Source: an uncultured Bacilli bacterium
Lineage (GTDB): Bacteria > Bacillota_I > Bacilli_A > RF39 > UBA660
Length of the DNA: 9,495 nucleotides
Reading direction: 5' to 3'
Assembly (NCBI GenBank): GCA_944371545.1
Contig: CALVXT010000042.1
Span: forward strand, 1 to 9,495
The translations under genes were made by a program, and so were the position numbers. Under the pieces are notes generated by a model. The model did no database searches and was not told where the DNA came from. It saw nothing but the letters and a program-made list of their open reading frames with translations. The number at the start of each line of letters is the position of its first letter. Position 1 is the stretch's first letter. Shown here piece after piece: positions 1-6,209 of this stretch.

Positions 1-2
1 TT

Positions 3-71
3 AAAAGACGATTTAAAGCTATTGTTGAAACAGAATTGGATGCAATTGAGCAAATTGATGAAGATTATTAA
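3..71 (+). CDS. C-terminal tail of an unidentified upstream gene (partial)
   Basis: An open frame enters from the left edge and ends with TAA at 69-71. It encodes 22 residues rich in charge, ending in DAIEQIDEDY. The tail cannot be assigned to a family. It is believed real because its stop codon overlaps the first arm of a strong intrinsic terminator (70-95), the usual arrangement at a gene end. The acidic, helix-prone composition also looks like an ordinary protein C-terminus. A competing frame from ATG 22 runs through the terminator into the next gene and is less likely to be used, because it has no good ribosome-binding site. Confidence 0.5.
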   Translation, partial: KRRFKAIVETELDAIEQIDEDY

Positions 72-95
72 AGTTGTAGTTCATACAACTTTTTT
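70..95 (+). terminator. Rho-independent terminator after the first partial gene
   Basis: AAAGTTGTA (70-78) and TACAACTTT (84-92) form a perfect 9-bp stem with loop GTTCA, followed by further T residues to 95. The stem overlaps the TAA of the upstream frame. Only 22 nt separate it from the next start codon, so the following gene either has a promoter upstream of or within this element, or depends on read-through. Confidence 0.75.
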
Positions 96-117
96 CTTTA
101 AGTGGGGGAGAGTGTTT

Positions 118-1191
118 ATGAAATTAATTGAAATCACTACATGGAGTGAATTTCATAAGAAGTTAAAAGATATAAAAGGGAATGAGTATGTTTATGTGAA
201 AATTTTGTGTCAAGAAAGGAAAGGAAAAATTGAGGCTGTGGATTTGCAAAAATTTAAAGGAACATTAGAAATTAATTTTCCAAATGAAAATAAAGCATAT
301 TTGCTTGAAGTAAGTCATCCTGTTGATTCTTCAATTCGAGAGTTTTTTTACAACGGAAATAAAGCTAGTGTAACGATGAATTATCATGGTATTTTAAAAC
401 TTGTTTATCGCGCTATTCCTAAAAAAACTATTGCTATATCCAATGTAGAGCAATTACAAAAAAAAGTGAATAAACCGGATAAAAATCGTTCTTTAGTTTT
501 GACTAATGATCTTCTTTTTGCAAATATGCCATGTAAAATGCAAGAAAAAATTGATGCTGCAGGATTTAAAGTTTTTATGCCTAAAAGGGATATAGCGTTA
601 TCTTCCTATTTTATAAATGCTCAATTTGTTTTTTATGATTCCTATTTAGAAGTAAAGAAAGTAGAAGATTTGTATACATTAGAGAATTTTTCTCATGAGG
701 ATGTAGTGGTTGCTTTACATAATGATTTAAAAAATTTTATTATGCGACCTCTAGATTTATCTGAATATTATGGAAATTTGTATATTTTTGGAAATCGTTT
801 TTCTATAAATAATGGTAGAATCTTGGTTTCTTCCTCTTCTGGGGGATTAATAGGAGAGCTTCATCCTTATGCAAATTTATATATAGAAAATTTAGGATTT
901 GAAAAACTTGTTTTTCGTGGCAATAATCCTACTTATTGTGGAACCGTGTTGGGAATGAGAACAAAATCTGGTTATCAGAGTTCTGAAGGACATATTGTTC
1001 TTAAGAATTGTTGGGTAAAAAATGTTTTAATGCCAGAGTCTTATCTTCATACTGATGTTTTTGTAGGAGATACTTCTATTGATTATGATTTGGTGGATGT
1101 TTGTTCTTTTCAAGTGTTTGCAAATAAAAGAGAAATTTATCCAATGAAAAATGAAGTTTTTGAATTGAAACGAAAAAATAAGAATGTTTAA
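118..1191 (+). CDS. Unrecognised 357-aa protein, probable right-handed parallel beta-helix
   Basis: I do not recognise this gene. ATG 118 is chosen because a strong GGGGGAG Shine-Dalgarno stands at 104-110; the longer in-frame start at 22 would translate through the terminator at 70-95. There is no signal peptide or membrane segment, so it is probably cytoplasmic or exported by another route. The protein seems to contain three related modules (about residues 5-56, 106-158 and 178-230). Each has a short amphipathic helix (WSEFHKKL, VEQLQKKV, VEDLYTL), then a strand that in modules 2 and 3 leads into N-D-L (LVLTNDL, VVALHNDL), then a strand often with YGN/FKG. This 'L-x-N-D-L' layout, followed by GNRFSINNGRI and coil-like runs such as ANLYIENLGFEKLVFRG (residues 252-268), resembles the opening of pectate-lyase-fold proteins. 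The 3' end converges on sigK and overlaps it by 3 nt. Function is unknown; the fold is inferred from pattern only. Confidence 0.75.
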   Translation: MKLIEITTWSEFHKKLKDIKGNEYVYVKILCQERKGKIEAVDLQKFKGTLEINFPNENKAYLLEVSHPVDSSIREFFYNGNKASVTMNYHGILKLVYRAIPKKTIAISNVEQLQKKVNKPDKNRSLVLTNDLLFANMPCKMQEKIDAAGFKVFMPKRDIALSSYFINAQFVFYDSYLEVKKVEDLYTLENFSHEDVVVALHNDLKNFIMRPLDLSEYYGNLYIFGNRFSINNGRILVSSSSGGLIGELHPYANLYIENLGFEKLVFRGNNPTYCGTVLGMRTKSGYQSSEGHIVLKNCWVKNVLMPESYLHTDVFVGDTSIDYDLVDVCSFQVFANKREIYPMKNEVFELKRKNKNV

Positions 1192-1208
1192 GCAGCATTC
1201 TTATTTTT
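1174..1208. terminator. Bidirectional terminator shared by the 118-1191 gene and sigK
   Basis: Positions 1174-1186 and 1196-1208 are perfectly complementary (13 bp) around a 9-nt loop, TTTAAGCAG. Read on the plus strand the stem ends in ATTTTT; read on the minus strand it also ends in a T run, so it can stop transcription from both sides. The stem lies inside both coding sequences: it encodes the end of the plus-strand protein (KNKNV) and the end of SigK (KNKNAA). The stop codons of both genes lie in the loop. Confidence 0.8.
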
Positions 1209-1880
1209 AATAAATTCTTTTAATATTTTTGTTAAAGCTCTTTTTTCTATTCTTGATACATAACTTCTTGAAATATGCATTTCGTTTGCAATATCTTTTT
1301 GAGTTTGTTCTTTACGATTCATTAATCCGTATCGTTTGGCAATGATTTCTTTTTCTCTTCGAGTAAGTAATTTTAGATAATCGTTTACTAATAGCATATC
1401 ATCTTTTAATTGTAAGGAATTTGCAAAATCTTCAGTATTGTCTTTAATTACTTCCATTAAGCTTATTTCATTTCCGTCCTTATCATGACCTATAGAATCG
1501 TTTAAACTGATATTTTTGATGTTTTCGCCTTTAATACTTCGAAAGTACATTAGAATTTCATTTTGAATACATTTTGCTATATATGTAGTAAGTTTAATAT
1601 TTTTATCTTTATTATAAGAATCAACGCCTTTAATGAGGCCAATTGTTCCTATGCTTATTAAATCATCTGTATTTTCGCCATTGGTTTCAAATTTTTTGAC
1701 AATATGCGCTACAAGTCGTAAGTTGTGTTCGATGAGTTTATTTCGGGAAACTTCATCTCCTTGTTCCATTTTTTCTAAACATTCTTTTTCCTCAGTTTCA
1801 GATAAAGGTTCAGGAAAAACATTATTTGAATAACTTCCTGTAAAAAACATCATTTGTTCTAGTAAGGATAATAAAAACAT
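1188..1880 (-). CDS. sigK: RNA polymerase sporulation sigma factor SigK (pro-sigma-K)
   Basis: This is the late mother-cell sigma factor that directs core RNA polymerase to coat and spore-maturation genes. The 230-residue protein matches SigK closely. FPEPLSETEEK follows the pro-region. NKLIEHNLRLVAHIVKKFE and DDLISIGTIGLIKG (region 2, about 47-90) bind core and the -10 element. The GHDKDGNEISL stretch (131-141) is SigK/SigE-like. LTRREKEII to RSYVSRIEKRAL (172-216) is region 4 with its helix-turn-helix. Residues 1-16 are hydrophobic and align with the membrane-tethering pro-sequence; by analogy with B. subtilis, SpoIVFB would cut near Ser16-Tyr17. The pro-region looks a few residues shorter than in Bacillus. 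The gene is one uninterrupted frame, with no skin-type insertion. AAGGAAGTG (complement of 1885-1893) is the ribosome-binding site. It is divergent from yqeG. Confidence 0.95.
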   Translation of the reverse strand: MFLLSLLEQMMFFTGSYSNNVFPEPLSETEEKECLEKMEQGDEVSRNKLIEHNLRLVAHIVKKFETNGENTDDLISIGTIGLIKGVDSYNKDKNIKLTTYIAKCIQNEILMYFRSIKGENIKNISLNDSIGHDKDGNEISLMEVIKDNTEDFANSLQLKDDMLLVNDYLKLLTRREKEIIAKRYGLMNRKEQTQKDIANEMHISRSYVSRIEKRALTKILKEFIKNKNAA

Positions 1881-1979
1881 AAATCACTTCCTTAGTGTAT
1901 TTTATGATTTTTACCTGATTTTATTAATGAGTTTCTTCCTTTTTTTTGGTGAGCTTTTCTTTAATTTGCTAACAGAACA

Positions 1980-1988
1980 TGATATACT
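1980..1988 (+). promoter_or_regulatory. Candidate extended -10 promoter of the yqeG-yqeH-mutL operon
   Basis: TGATATACT at 1980-1988 fits an extended -10 box (TGn-TATAAT with one mismatch). It lies about 25 nt before the start codon of yqeG, just upstream of the AAGAGG ribosome-binding site (1998-2003). The -35 position has only a weak TTTAAT (1960-1965), which is tolerable with an extended -10. An alternative reading is TTGCTA (1966-1971), 16 nt, then TTATAA (1988-1993). No experiment supports either. Confidence 0.4.
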
Positions 1989-2012
1989 TATAAGGAAAAG
2001 AGGTTGTAGGTA

Positions 2013-2534
2013 ATGGAAGTGTTTAGACCAGATATTTATCAAAAAAGTATTTATGATATTGATTATATAAAATTAAAGAATATGGGAATTCGTTGTCTTT
2101 TGTTTGATTTGGATAATACTCTTGCTCCAATCGATAAAGATGTTCCTGATAAAAAACTTTTAGACTTTTTTTTATACATTGAAGAATTGGGATTAAAACC
2201 CATTATTTTATCGAATTCTTCTAAGAAAAGAGTAGAGCCATTTAAAGAAAAATGTAATGTTGATAGTTCTTTTCATAGTAGAAAACCTTTCTCAAAAAAA
2301 TATAAAAAAATATTAGATATATATCATTTTCATGATACTGAAGTAGCGTGTATTGGAGATCAACTTTTGACTGATATTTATGGCGCTAATCGGTTGGGAT
2401 TTACAAGTATTTTGGTTAATCCAATTAGTAAAAAAGATAAAGTTGGGACAAAAATCAATCGCTTTTTTGAAAAAAGAATTTATGCATCTTTAAAAAGAAG
2501 AGGTTTATTAGAACGGGGGGTATACTATGAGTAA
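2013..2534 (+). CDS. yqeG: YqeG family HAD-IIIA phosphatase
   Basis: A 173-residue cytoplasmic HAD-superfamily protein of the YqeG/GEP4 family, related to phosphatidylglycerophosphate phosphatase. In bacteria the true substrate is not firmly known. HAD motif I is FDLDNTLAPI with the nucleophile Asp32 and acid/base Asp34. Motif II is ILSNSS (Ser67). Motif III is Lys91-Pro92. Motif IV is GDQLLTDIYGANRLG (Asp116 and Asp121, Mg2+ ligands). Length is normal for the family. The start at ATG 2013 is set by AAGAGG 9 nt upstream. The gene overlaps yqeH by 8 nt (ATGAGTAA), so translation is probably coupled; yqeG-yqeH adjacency is conserved in Bacillota. All key residues are present and nothing suggests damage. 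Confidence 0.92.
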   Translation: MEVFRPDIYQKSIYDIDYIKLKNMGIRCLLFDLDNTLAPIDKDVPDKKLLDFFLYIEELGLKPIILSNSSKKRVEPFKEKCNVDSSFHSRKPFSKKYKKILDIYHFHDTEVACIGDQLLTDIYGANRLGFTSILVNPISKKDKVGTKINRFFEKRIYASLKRRGLLERGVYYE

Positions 2535-3507
2535 GAAATGCTTAGGATGTGGAATCTCTTTGCAAACAACTGATTCTTCTAAATTAGGTTTTACAAAATC
2601 TTTGGATATGGATTATTGTATGCGTTGTTTCAGACTAAAAAATTATCATGAAAACAGTAAACTTTCTTTTGAAGTAGATAATTCTAAAATTTTAGAAAAA
2701 GTAAATTCAGGTCAAGGTAAAGTTTTTTTCTTTATCGATATTTTGAATATTTATCAAGAAAATATCCAATTATTTTTAAAAGTAAAGTTACCTAAAATTT
2801 TAGTTATTAGTAAAATCGATGTTTTACCTAAGAATATTTTTTTAAAAGTTGTTGAAAATTATTTAAGAAATCATTTTCGTATTCAAGAAGAAATTCTTTT
2901 TGTGCAAAGGAAAAGGAATAGTGCAAAAAAAATCTATGAGCATATAGAAAAAGATGCTTCTTCTAATTTCTATTTTTTGGGACTTACCAATGCTGGTAAA
3001 AGTAGCCTATTAAATCTTTTGTTAGAAGAACTTGTGGAAAATTCTAAACCGATAACTGTAAGTGAAATTCCTAATACAACATTGGATTTTATTCAAATTT
3101 CTTTGCCTAATAAGAAAAAGATTCAAGATTCAGTTGGTTTTACTTATGATTATTGTTTTAAAGATTTTGAAATGTTACAAAAAATTTTAGTTAAAAAAGA
3201 AATCCGACCTAAAAATTTTTATTTAAAAAAAGAGACAATTTTATCTTTAGAAAATCAGATTTTTCTTAAACTTGATGATGTAAATAGTATTACTTGGTTT
3301 GGAAGTGAAAATTTGTTAATTAAAAAGATTTATAAAGAAAAAAATGAAGAATATCTTTCTTTTTCGGTTCCTGCGAAAACCAATATTTATTTAAAAGGAG
3401 TAGGATTCTTTTATGTAAAAAATGCAGCTGTTGTTCAAATTGCTGGATTAAAAGAAGAAAATATTGCCATTGAACCATCTTTTTTAGGAGGAAATTTTTA
3501 TGGGTAA
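2527..3507 (+). CDS. yqeH: Ribosome biogenesis GTPase YqeH
   Basis: A circularly permuted GTPase needed in B. subtilis for 30S subunit assembly. An N-terminal zinc finger (Cys5-x2-Cys8 and Cys31-x2-Cys34) precedes the permuted G domain. G4 comes first as SKID (95-98). It is followed by the P-loop G1, GLTNAGKSS (152-160), then G2 around Thr184-Thr185, then G3 as DSVG (201-204). The C-terminal part (about 225-326) matches the RNA-binding region, with IRPKNFYL close to the family pattern. At 326 residues it is somewhat shorter than the roughly 366 of B. subtilis YqeH. G3 reads DSVG instead of the usual DTPG, which still keeps Asp and Gly. The ribosome-binding run GGGGGG (2515-2520) lies within yqeG. 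It overlaps mutL by 8 nt. Confidence 0.93.
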   Translation: MSKKCLGCGISLQTTDSSKLGFTKSLDMDYCMRCFRLKNYHENSKLSFEVDNSKILEKVNSGQGKVFFFIDILNIYQENIQLFLKVKLPKILVISKIDVLPKNIFLKVVENYLRNHFRIQEEILFVQRKRNSAKKIYEHIEKDASSNFYFLGLTNAGKSSLLNLLLEELVENSKPITVSEIPNTTLDFIQISLPNKKKIQDSVGFTYDYCFKDFEMLQKILVKKEIRPKNFYLKKETILSLENQIFLKLDDVNSITWFGSENLLIKKIYKEKNEEYLSFSVPAKTNIYLKGVGFFYVKNAAVVQIAGLKEENIAIEPSFLGGNFYG

Positions 3508-5242
3508 AATCAGAGTAATGGACGAAACTCTAGCTAATAAGATTGCAGCTGGAGAAGTAGTAGAAAAATGTAGTAGTGTCGTTAAAGAATTATGTGAAAA
3601 TAGCATTGATGCTGGAGCTAAAAATATTTTGATTCAACTTGAAGAAGGTGGAAAGAAAAAAATTGAAGTATCTGATGATGGTTCGGGAATGAGTGAAGAG
3701 GACGCTATTCTGGCTTTTCAAAGACATGCAACTAGTAAAATATATAAAGATGATGATTTGTTTTTTATTGATACTTTAGGGTTTCGTGGTGAAGCACTTC
3801 CTTCTATTGCTTCTGTTTCAAGATGTGAATTAAAAACCAGTGATGGTGTAGTAGGTACACATGTAGTTATTGAGGGAGGTAAAAAGGTTTTAGTTGAAAA
3901 ATCTGATGCTCGAAAAGGCACTTCTTTAAAAATCACCAATTTATTTTATAATACACCAGCTAGATTAAAATATTTACGTAGCGAGCAAGCTGAATTAGCT
4001 AGTTGCGTTTCCTTTGTTGAAAGACTTGCTTTATCTCATCCGGAAATTGCCTTTACTTTGCATCACGACAATCGTTTGGTAGTTAAAACGAGTGGTAGTA
4101 ATGACTTATTAAAAACCATTCATGAAATTTATGGATTACAAGTTTCTTCGAAAATGATTGAAATAAAAGCTAGTAATGATGATTTTGATTTATATGGTTA
4201 TGTTTGTAAGCCTGAAATTTTAAAAAGTAATCGAAATCATATGATTGTGATGGTAAATGATCGAATTGTAAAAAATTTTGATATCAATAAAGCCATAAAT
4301 GATGCGTATTATACATATAAACCGGATATTAAGTTTCCTATTGTCGTTTTAAAAATTAATACCGATCCAACTTTGATTGATGTCAATATTCATCCCACAA
4401 AGCAAGATATTAAGTTGTCAAAAATGGATGTTTTGTATGAGTTGATTGTAAAAACGATTAAAGATGCTTTATATAATGCTTTATTAGTTCCTGATGCCCT
4501 TTTAAGAACTCCAGAAATTCAAAATAGTCCAAAAGAAGTGATTGAAAATATTGTTAAAGAACAAGAGGAAGCATATATCCCTACAACGGTTCAAACAGAA
4601 TTTAATTTAAAGGAAGAGCCTAAAGAAGAAATCATTGTTGAAAATCCTGAAATGAAAGAACTTGTTTTGTATCCGGTAGGACTTGCTCATGGAACATACA
4701 TTATTGCTGAGAATGAAAGTGGCGTTTATATTATTGATCAGCATGCAGCTCAGGAAAGAGTAAATTATGAACGGAATATGGCAGCTTTAAAGTCAAAGGA
4801 AGTTCATACGACCAATCTTTTATTTCCGATTACGATAGAATTATCAGGAAGTGAATTTTTAAAAGTAAAAGTTGAAGAAGAGCATTTGAAGGAATTGGGT
4901 TTCGATATTGAAGAGTTTGGCGTGAATACTTTCGTGATTAAGGCTCATCCTACGTGGTTAAGAGAAGGATATGAAGAAGAAAGTATACGAAGAATTATCG
5001 ATTTAATCGTCGGCGGAATTTCTAAATTAGATCCTGTAAAATTTAACGAATCGATTGCCATCACCTTAGCCTGTAAAATGAGTATTAAAGCAAATATGCA
5101 TATTTCTCATGAAGCTCAAGAAGAACTTTTAAAAGAACTTTGTGCGTGTGATAACCCATATAATTGTCCGCATGGAAGACCTACAATTATTAAGTTCAGT
5201 AATTATGATTTGGAAAGAATGTTTAAACGTGTGATGAATTAG
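3500..5242 (+). CDS. mutL: DNA mismatch repair protein MutL (latent endonuclease type)
   Basis: MutL couples mismatch recognition by MutS to strand incision and removal. The N-terminal GHKL ATPase is intact: catalytic Glu33 in ELCENSIDAGA, nucleotide-binding DDGSGM (59-64), ATSK (77-80) and GFRGEAL (94-100). A charged linker of about 340-385 leads to the C-terminal dimerisation/nuclease domain. This domain carries the endonuclease motif DQHAAQERVNYE (413-424), ACK (524-526) and CPHGRP (556-561), the metal-binding set of MutL proteins from bacteria lacking MutH. The segment near NLLFP (439-443) sits where the beta-clamp-binding motif is found in Bacillus MutL. The usual GEVVERPASVVKEL reads GEVVEKCSSVVKEL, a mild change. 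Length (580) is normal. AGGAGG (3486-3491) lies inside yqeH. No mutS is in the window; mutL instead follows yqeH. It ends with TAG. Confidence 0.96.
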   Translation: MGKIRVMDETLANKIAAGEVVEKCSSVVKELCENSIDAGAKNILIQLEEGGKKKIEVSDDGSGMSEEDAILAFQRHATSKIYKDDDLFFIDTLGFRGEALPSIASVSRCELKTSDGVVGTHVVIEGGKKVLVEKSDARKGTSLKITNLFYNTPARLKYLRSEQAELASCVSFVERLALSHPEIAFTLHHDNRLVVKTSGSNDLLKTIHEIYGLQVSSKMIEIKASNDDFDLYGYVCKPEILKSNRNHMIVMVNDRIVKNFDINKAINDAYYTYKPDIKFPIVVLKINTDPTLIDVNIHPTKQDIKLSKMDVLYELIVKTIKDALYNALLVPDALLRTPEIQNSPKEVIENIVKEQEEAYIPTTVQTEFNLKEEPKEEIIVENPEMKELVLYPVGLAHGTYIIAENESGVYIIDQHAAQERVNYERNMAALKSKEVHTTNLLFPITIELSGSEFLKVKVEEEHLKELGFDIEEFGVNTFVIKAHPTWLREGYEEESIRRIIDLIVGGISKLDPVKFNESIAITLACKMSIKANMHISHEAQEELLKELCACDNPYNCPHGRPTIIKFSNYDLERMFKRVMN

Positions 5243-5582
5243 CCTCAGATGTCGATATACAATTATTTTAAAAATAATTTGATTTTTATTGAGGTATGGT
5301 ATAACAATCTATCTTTAGCTATGAGTATAGATATAATATATAATAATAAATTAATCTATTTATACGGAGTTAGCTCTTCCACAAATCGTAATCTTCTTGG
5401 AATGTATAATTTGCAGTAGAAAGCAATTAAATTTTGTATAAAAAATAAAATACCCAAATATGATTTTGGTGGCGTTTTTTGTGAAAAAAAAGATGTAGAC
5501 AATAAAGATTTTGGCTTATATAATTTTAAAAAAAGGATATTGTTATAAAGAATTTATTGATATTGTTCCAGATATTTTTTAG
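5243..5582 (+). pseudogene. FemA/FemX-type peptidoglycan aminoacyltransferase remnant
   Basis: Fem proteins add amino acids from aminoacyl-tRNA to the lipid II stem peptide to build interpeptide bridges. Only the C-terminal part is present. Reading from 5243, the frame gives NNKLIYLYGVSSSTNRN, then LGMYNLQ, a TAG at 5417-5419, then KAIKF, KYDFGGV and DFGLYNFKK. These match the conserved Fem motifs Y-x-L-QW-x2-I, YDFGG and GLY-x-FKKGF. The TAG stands exactly where the conserved Trp of LQW (TGG) is expected. At 5528-5534 an A7 run holds one extra A; shifting frame there restores GYCYKEFIDIVPDIF and a natural stop at 5580-5582. That TAG overlaps the ribosome-binding site of the next gene. The N-terminal two thirds of a normal Fem protein (about 330-420 residues) are missing. 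A nonsense codon, a frameshift and a large 5' loss make this dead, unless recoding is invoked. Confidence 0.85.
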
Positions 5583-5594
5583 GAGGGATAATTG

Positions 5595-6104
5595 ATGATT
5601 AATATAGTTTTTGAAGGACCAACTGGTGCAGGAAAAACAACATTAATTGAAAGTTATGTGAAAAAATTATCTGAAATGGGATATCGTGCTACATACTTTC
5701 ATACTTCTTCCTTTTTTAATACTTTTTGGCAAATTGTGAATGAAAGTGTTCAAAAAGAATTTCTGACAAAAGATATGAATCAAATATTTCATAATGTAGC
5801 TTTTTTAACTTATGCAAAAACGTTATTTATAGATGAAGTAAATAATCATGATTTTGTTATTGGGGATTGGTATATTTATGGGAAAATGTTATTGTCCCAA
5901 TTATATACGAATGATTCTAATTGCTTGTCAAAAAAAATCATAGAAGAAGAATCAGTTAAAATGAATCTTTTATATCCGGATTATAGTTTCTTTTTAGATG
6001 TTTCTCCAGGAGTGACTTTTGAAAGGATTCAAAAACGAAAAATGTTAAAAGAAGAAAAAGAATCTCTTGAAATGTTAAAGAAAGCTTACAAACTTTGGCA
6101 ATAA
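5595..6104 (+). CDS. Thymidylate-kinase-like P-loop kinase, C-terminally truncated
   Basis: The protein resembles dTMP kinase and deoxynucleoside kinases, which phosphorylate (deoxy)nucleosides or monophosphates with ATP. Walker A is GPTGAGKTT (8-16). LDVSPGVTFERIQKRK (134-149) corresponds to the LD-x-P-E/G and arginine-rich lid region. The DR(Y) motif that binds the nucleotide substrate in dTMP kinase reads GDWYIYG (90-96), so the Arg is replaced by Trp and substrate choice may differ. The ORF stops with TAA after KAYKLWQ (169 residues). The same frame continues for 33 sensible codons to a double stop at 6204-6209, which would give about 203 residues, the usual family length. One C-to-T change (CAA to TAA) would explain it. 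ATG 5595 is preferred over TTG 5592 because AGGAGGG (5581-5587) is 7 nt upstream. Activity after loss of the last helix is doubtful. Confidence 0.75.
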   Translation: MINIVFEGPTGAGKTTLIESYVKKLSEMGYRATYFHTSSFFNTFWQIVNESVQKEFLTKDMNQIFHNVAFLTYAKTLFIDEVNNHDFVIGDWYIYGKMLLSQLYTNDSNCLSKKIIEEESVKMNLLYPDYSFFLDVSPGVTFERIQKRKMLKEEKESLEMLKKAYKLWQ

Positions 6105-6206
6105 TATGTTTTGCGTTATGAAATGGATTCTTTGGATGGAAATTTACCAATTCCAACCTTAACAAAATATAGTTTTATCAAAAATTATGCAAAAAGGAGA
6201 GGATAA
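6105..6206 (+). pseudogene. Severed C-terminal tail of the thymidylate-kinase-like gene
   Basis: Immediately after the ochre codon at 6102-6104 the same frame stays open for 33 codons (starting YVLRYEMDSLDG) and ends at TAA 6204-6206, with TAAs in tandem. The segment restores the family's normal length. The ribosome-binding site of the next gene (AGGAGA, 6195-6200) lies at its end, which is where a functional upstream gene would be expected to stop. It is untranslated unless the stop is read through. Confidence 0.6.
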
Positions 6207-6209
6207 TAA

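Noticed and set aside
22..117. Possible 32-residue N-terminal extension of the beta-helix gene from ATG 22
   Set aside because: It would be translated through the 70-95 terminator, lacks a good ribosome-binding site, and ATG 118 has GGGGGAG at a proper distance.
1633..1833. Plus-strand 66-codon open frame
   Set aside because: It lies wholly inside sigK on the opposite strand and has no motif; it is a shadow of sigK.
1898..1906. Minus-strand CATAAAATA resembling a sigma-E/sigma-K -10 box before sigK
   Set aside because: Transcription would start near 1890, inside the sigK ribosome-binding site, and no properly spaced -35 is clear.
3718..3939. Minus-strand 73-codon open frame
   Set aside because: Antisense to the conserved MutL ATPase domain, without start signals or recognisable protein.
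5261..5279. AATTATTTT/AAAATAATT inverted repeat after mutL as a terminator
   Set aside because: The arms are almost adjacent, contain no G or C, and no T run follows; chance is likely in this AT-rich stretch.
5417..5419. TAG in the Fem frame as a recoded (sense) codon
   Set aside because: mutL ends naturally with TAG just upstream, and the same remnant carries a frameshift and a large 5' loss, so simple decay explains it.
5956..6165. Minus-strand 69-codon open frame
   Set aside because: Antisense to the kinase-like gene and its tail, with low-complexity composition and no support.
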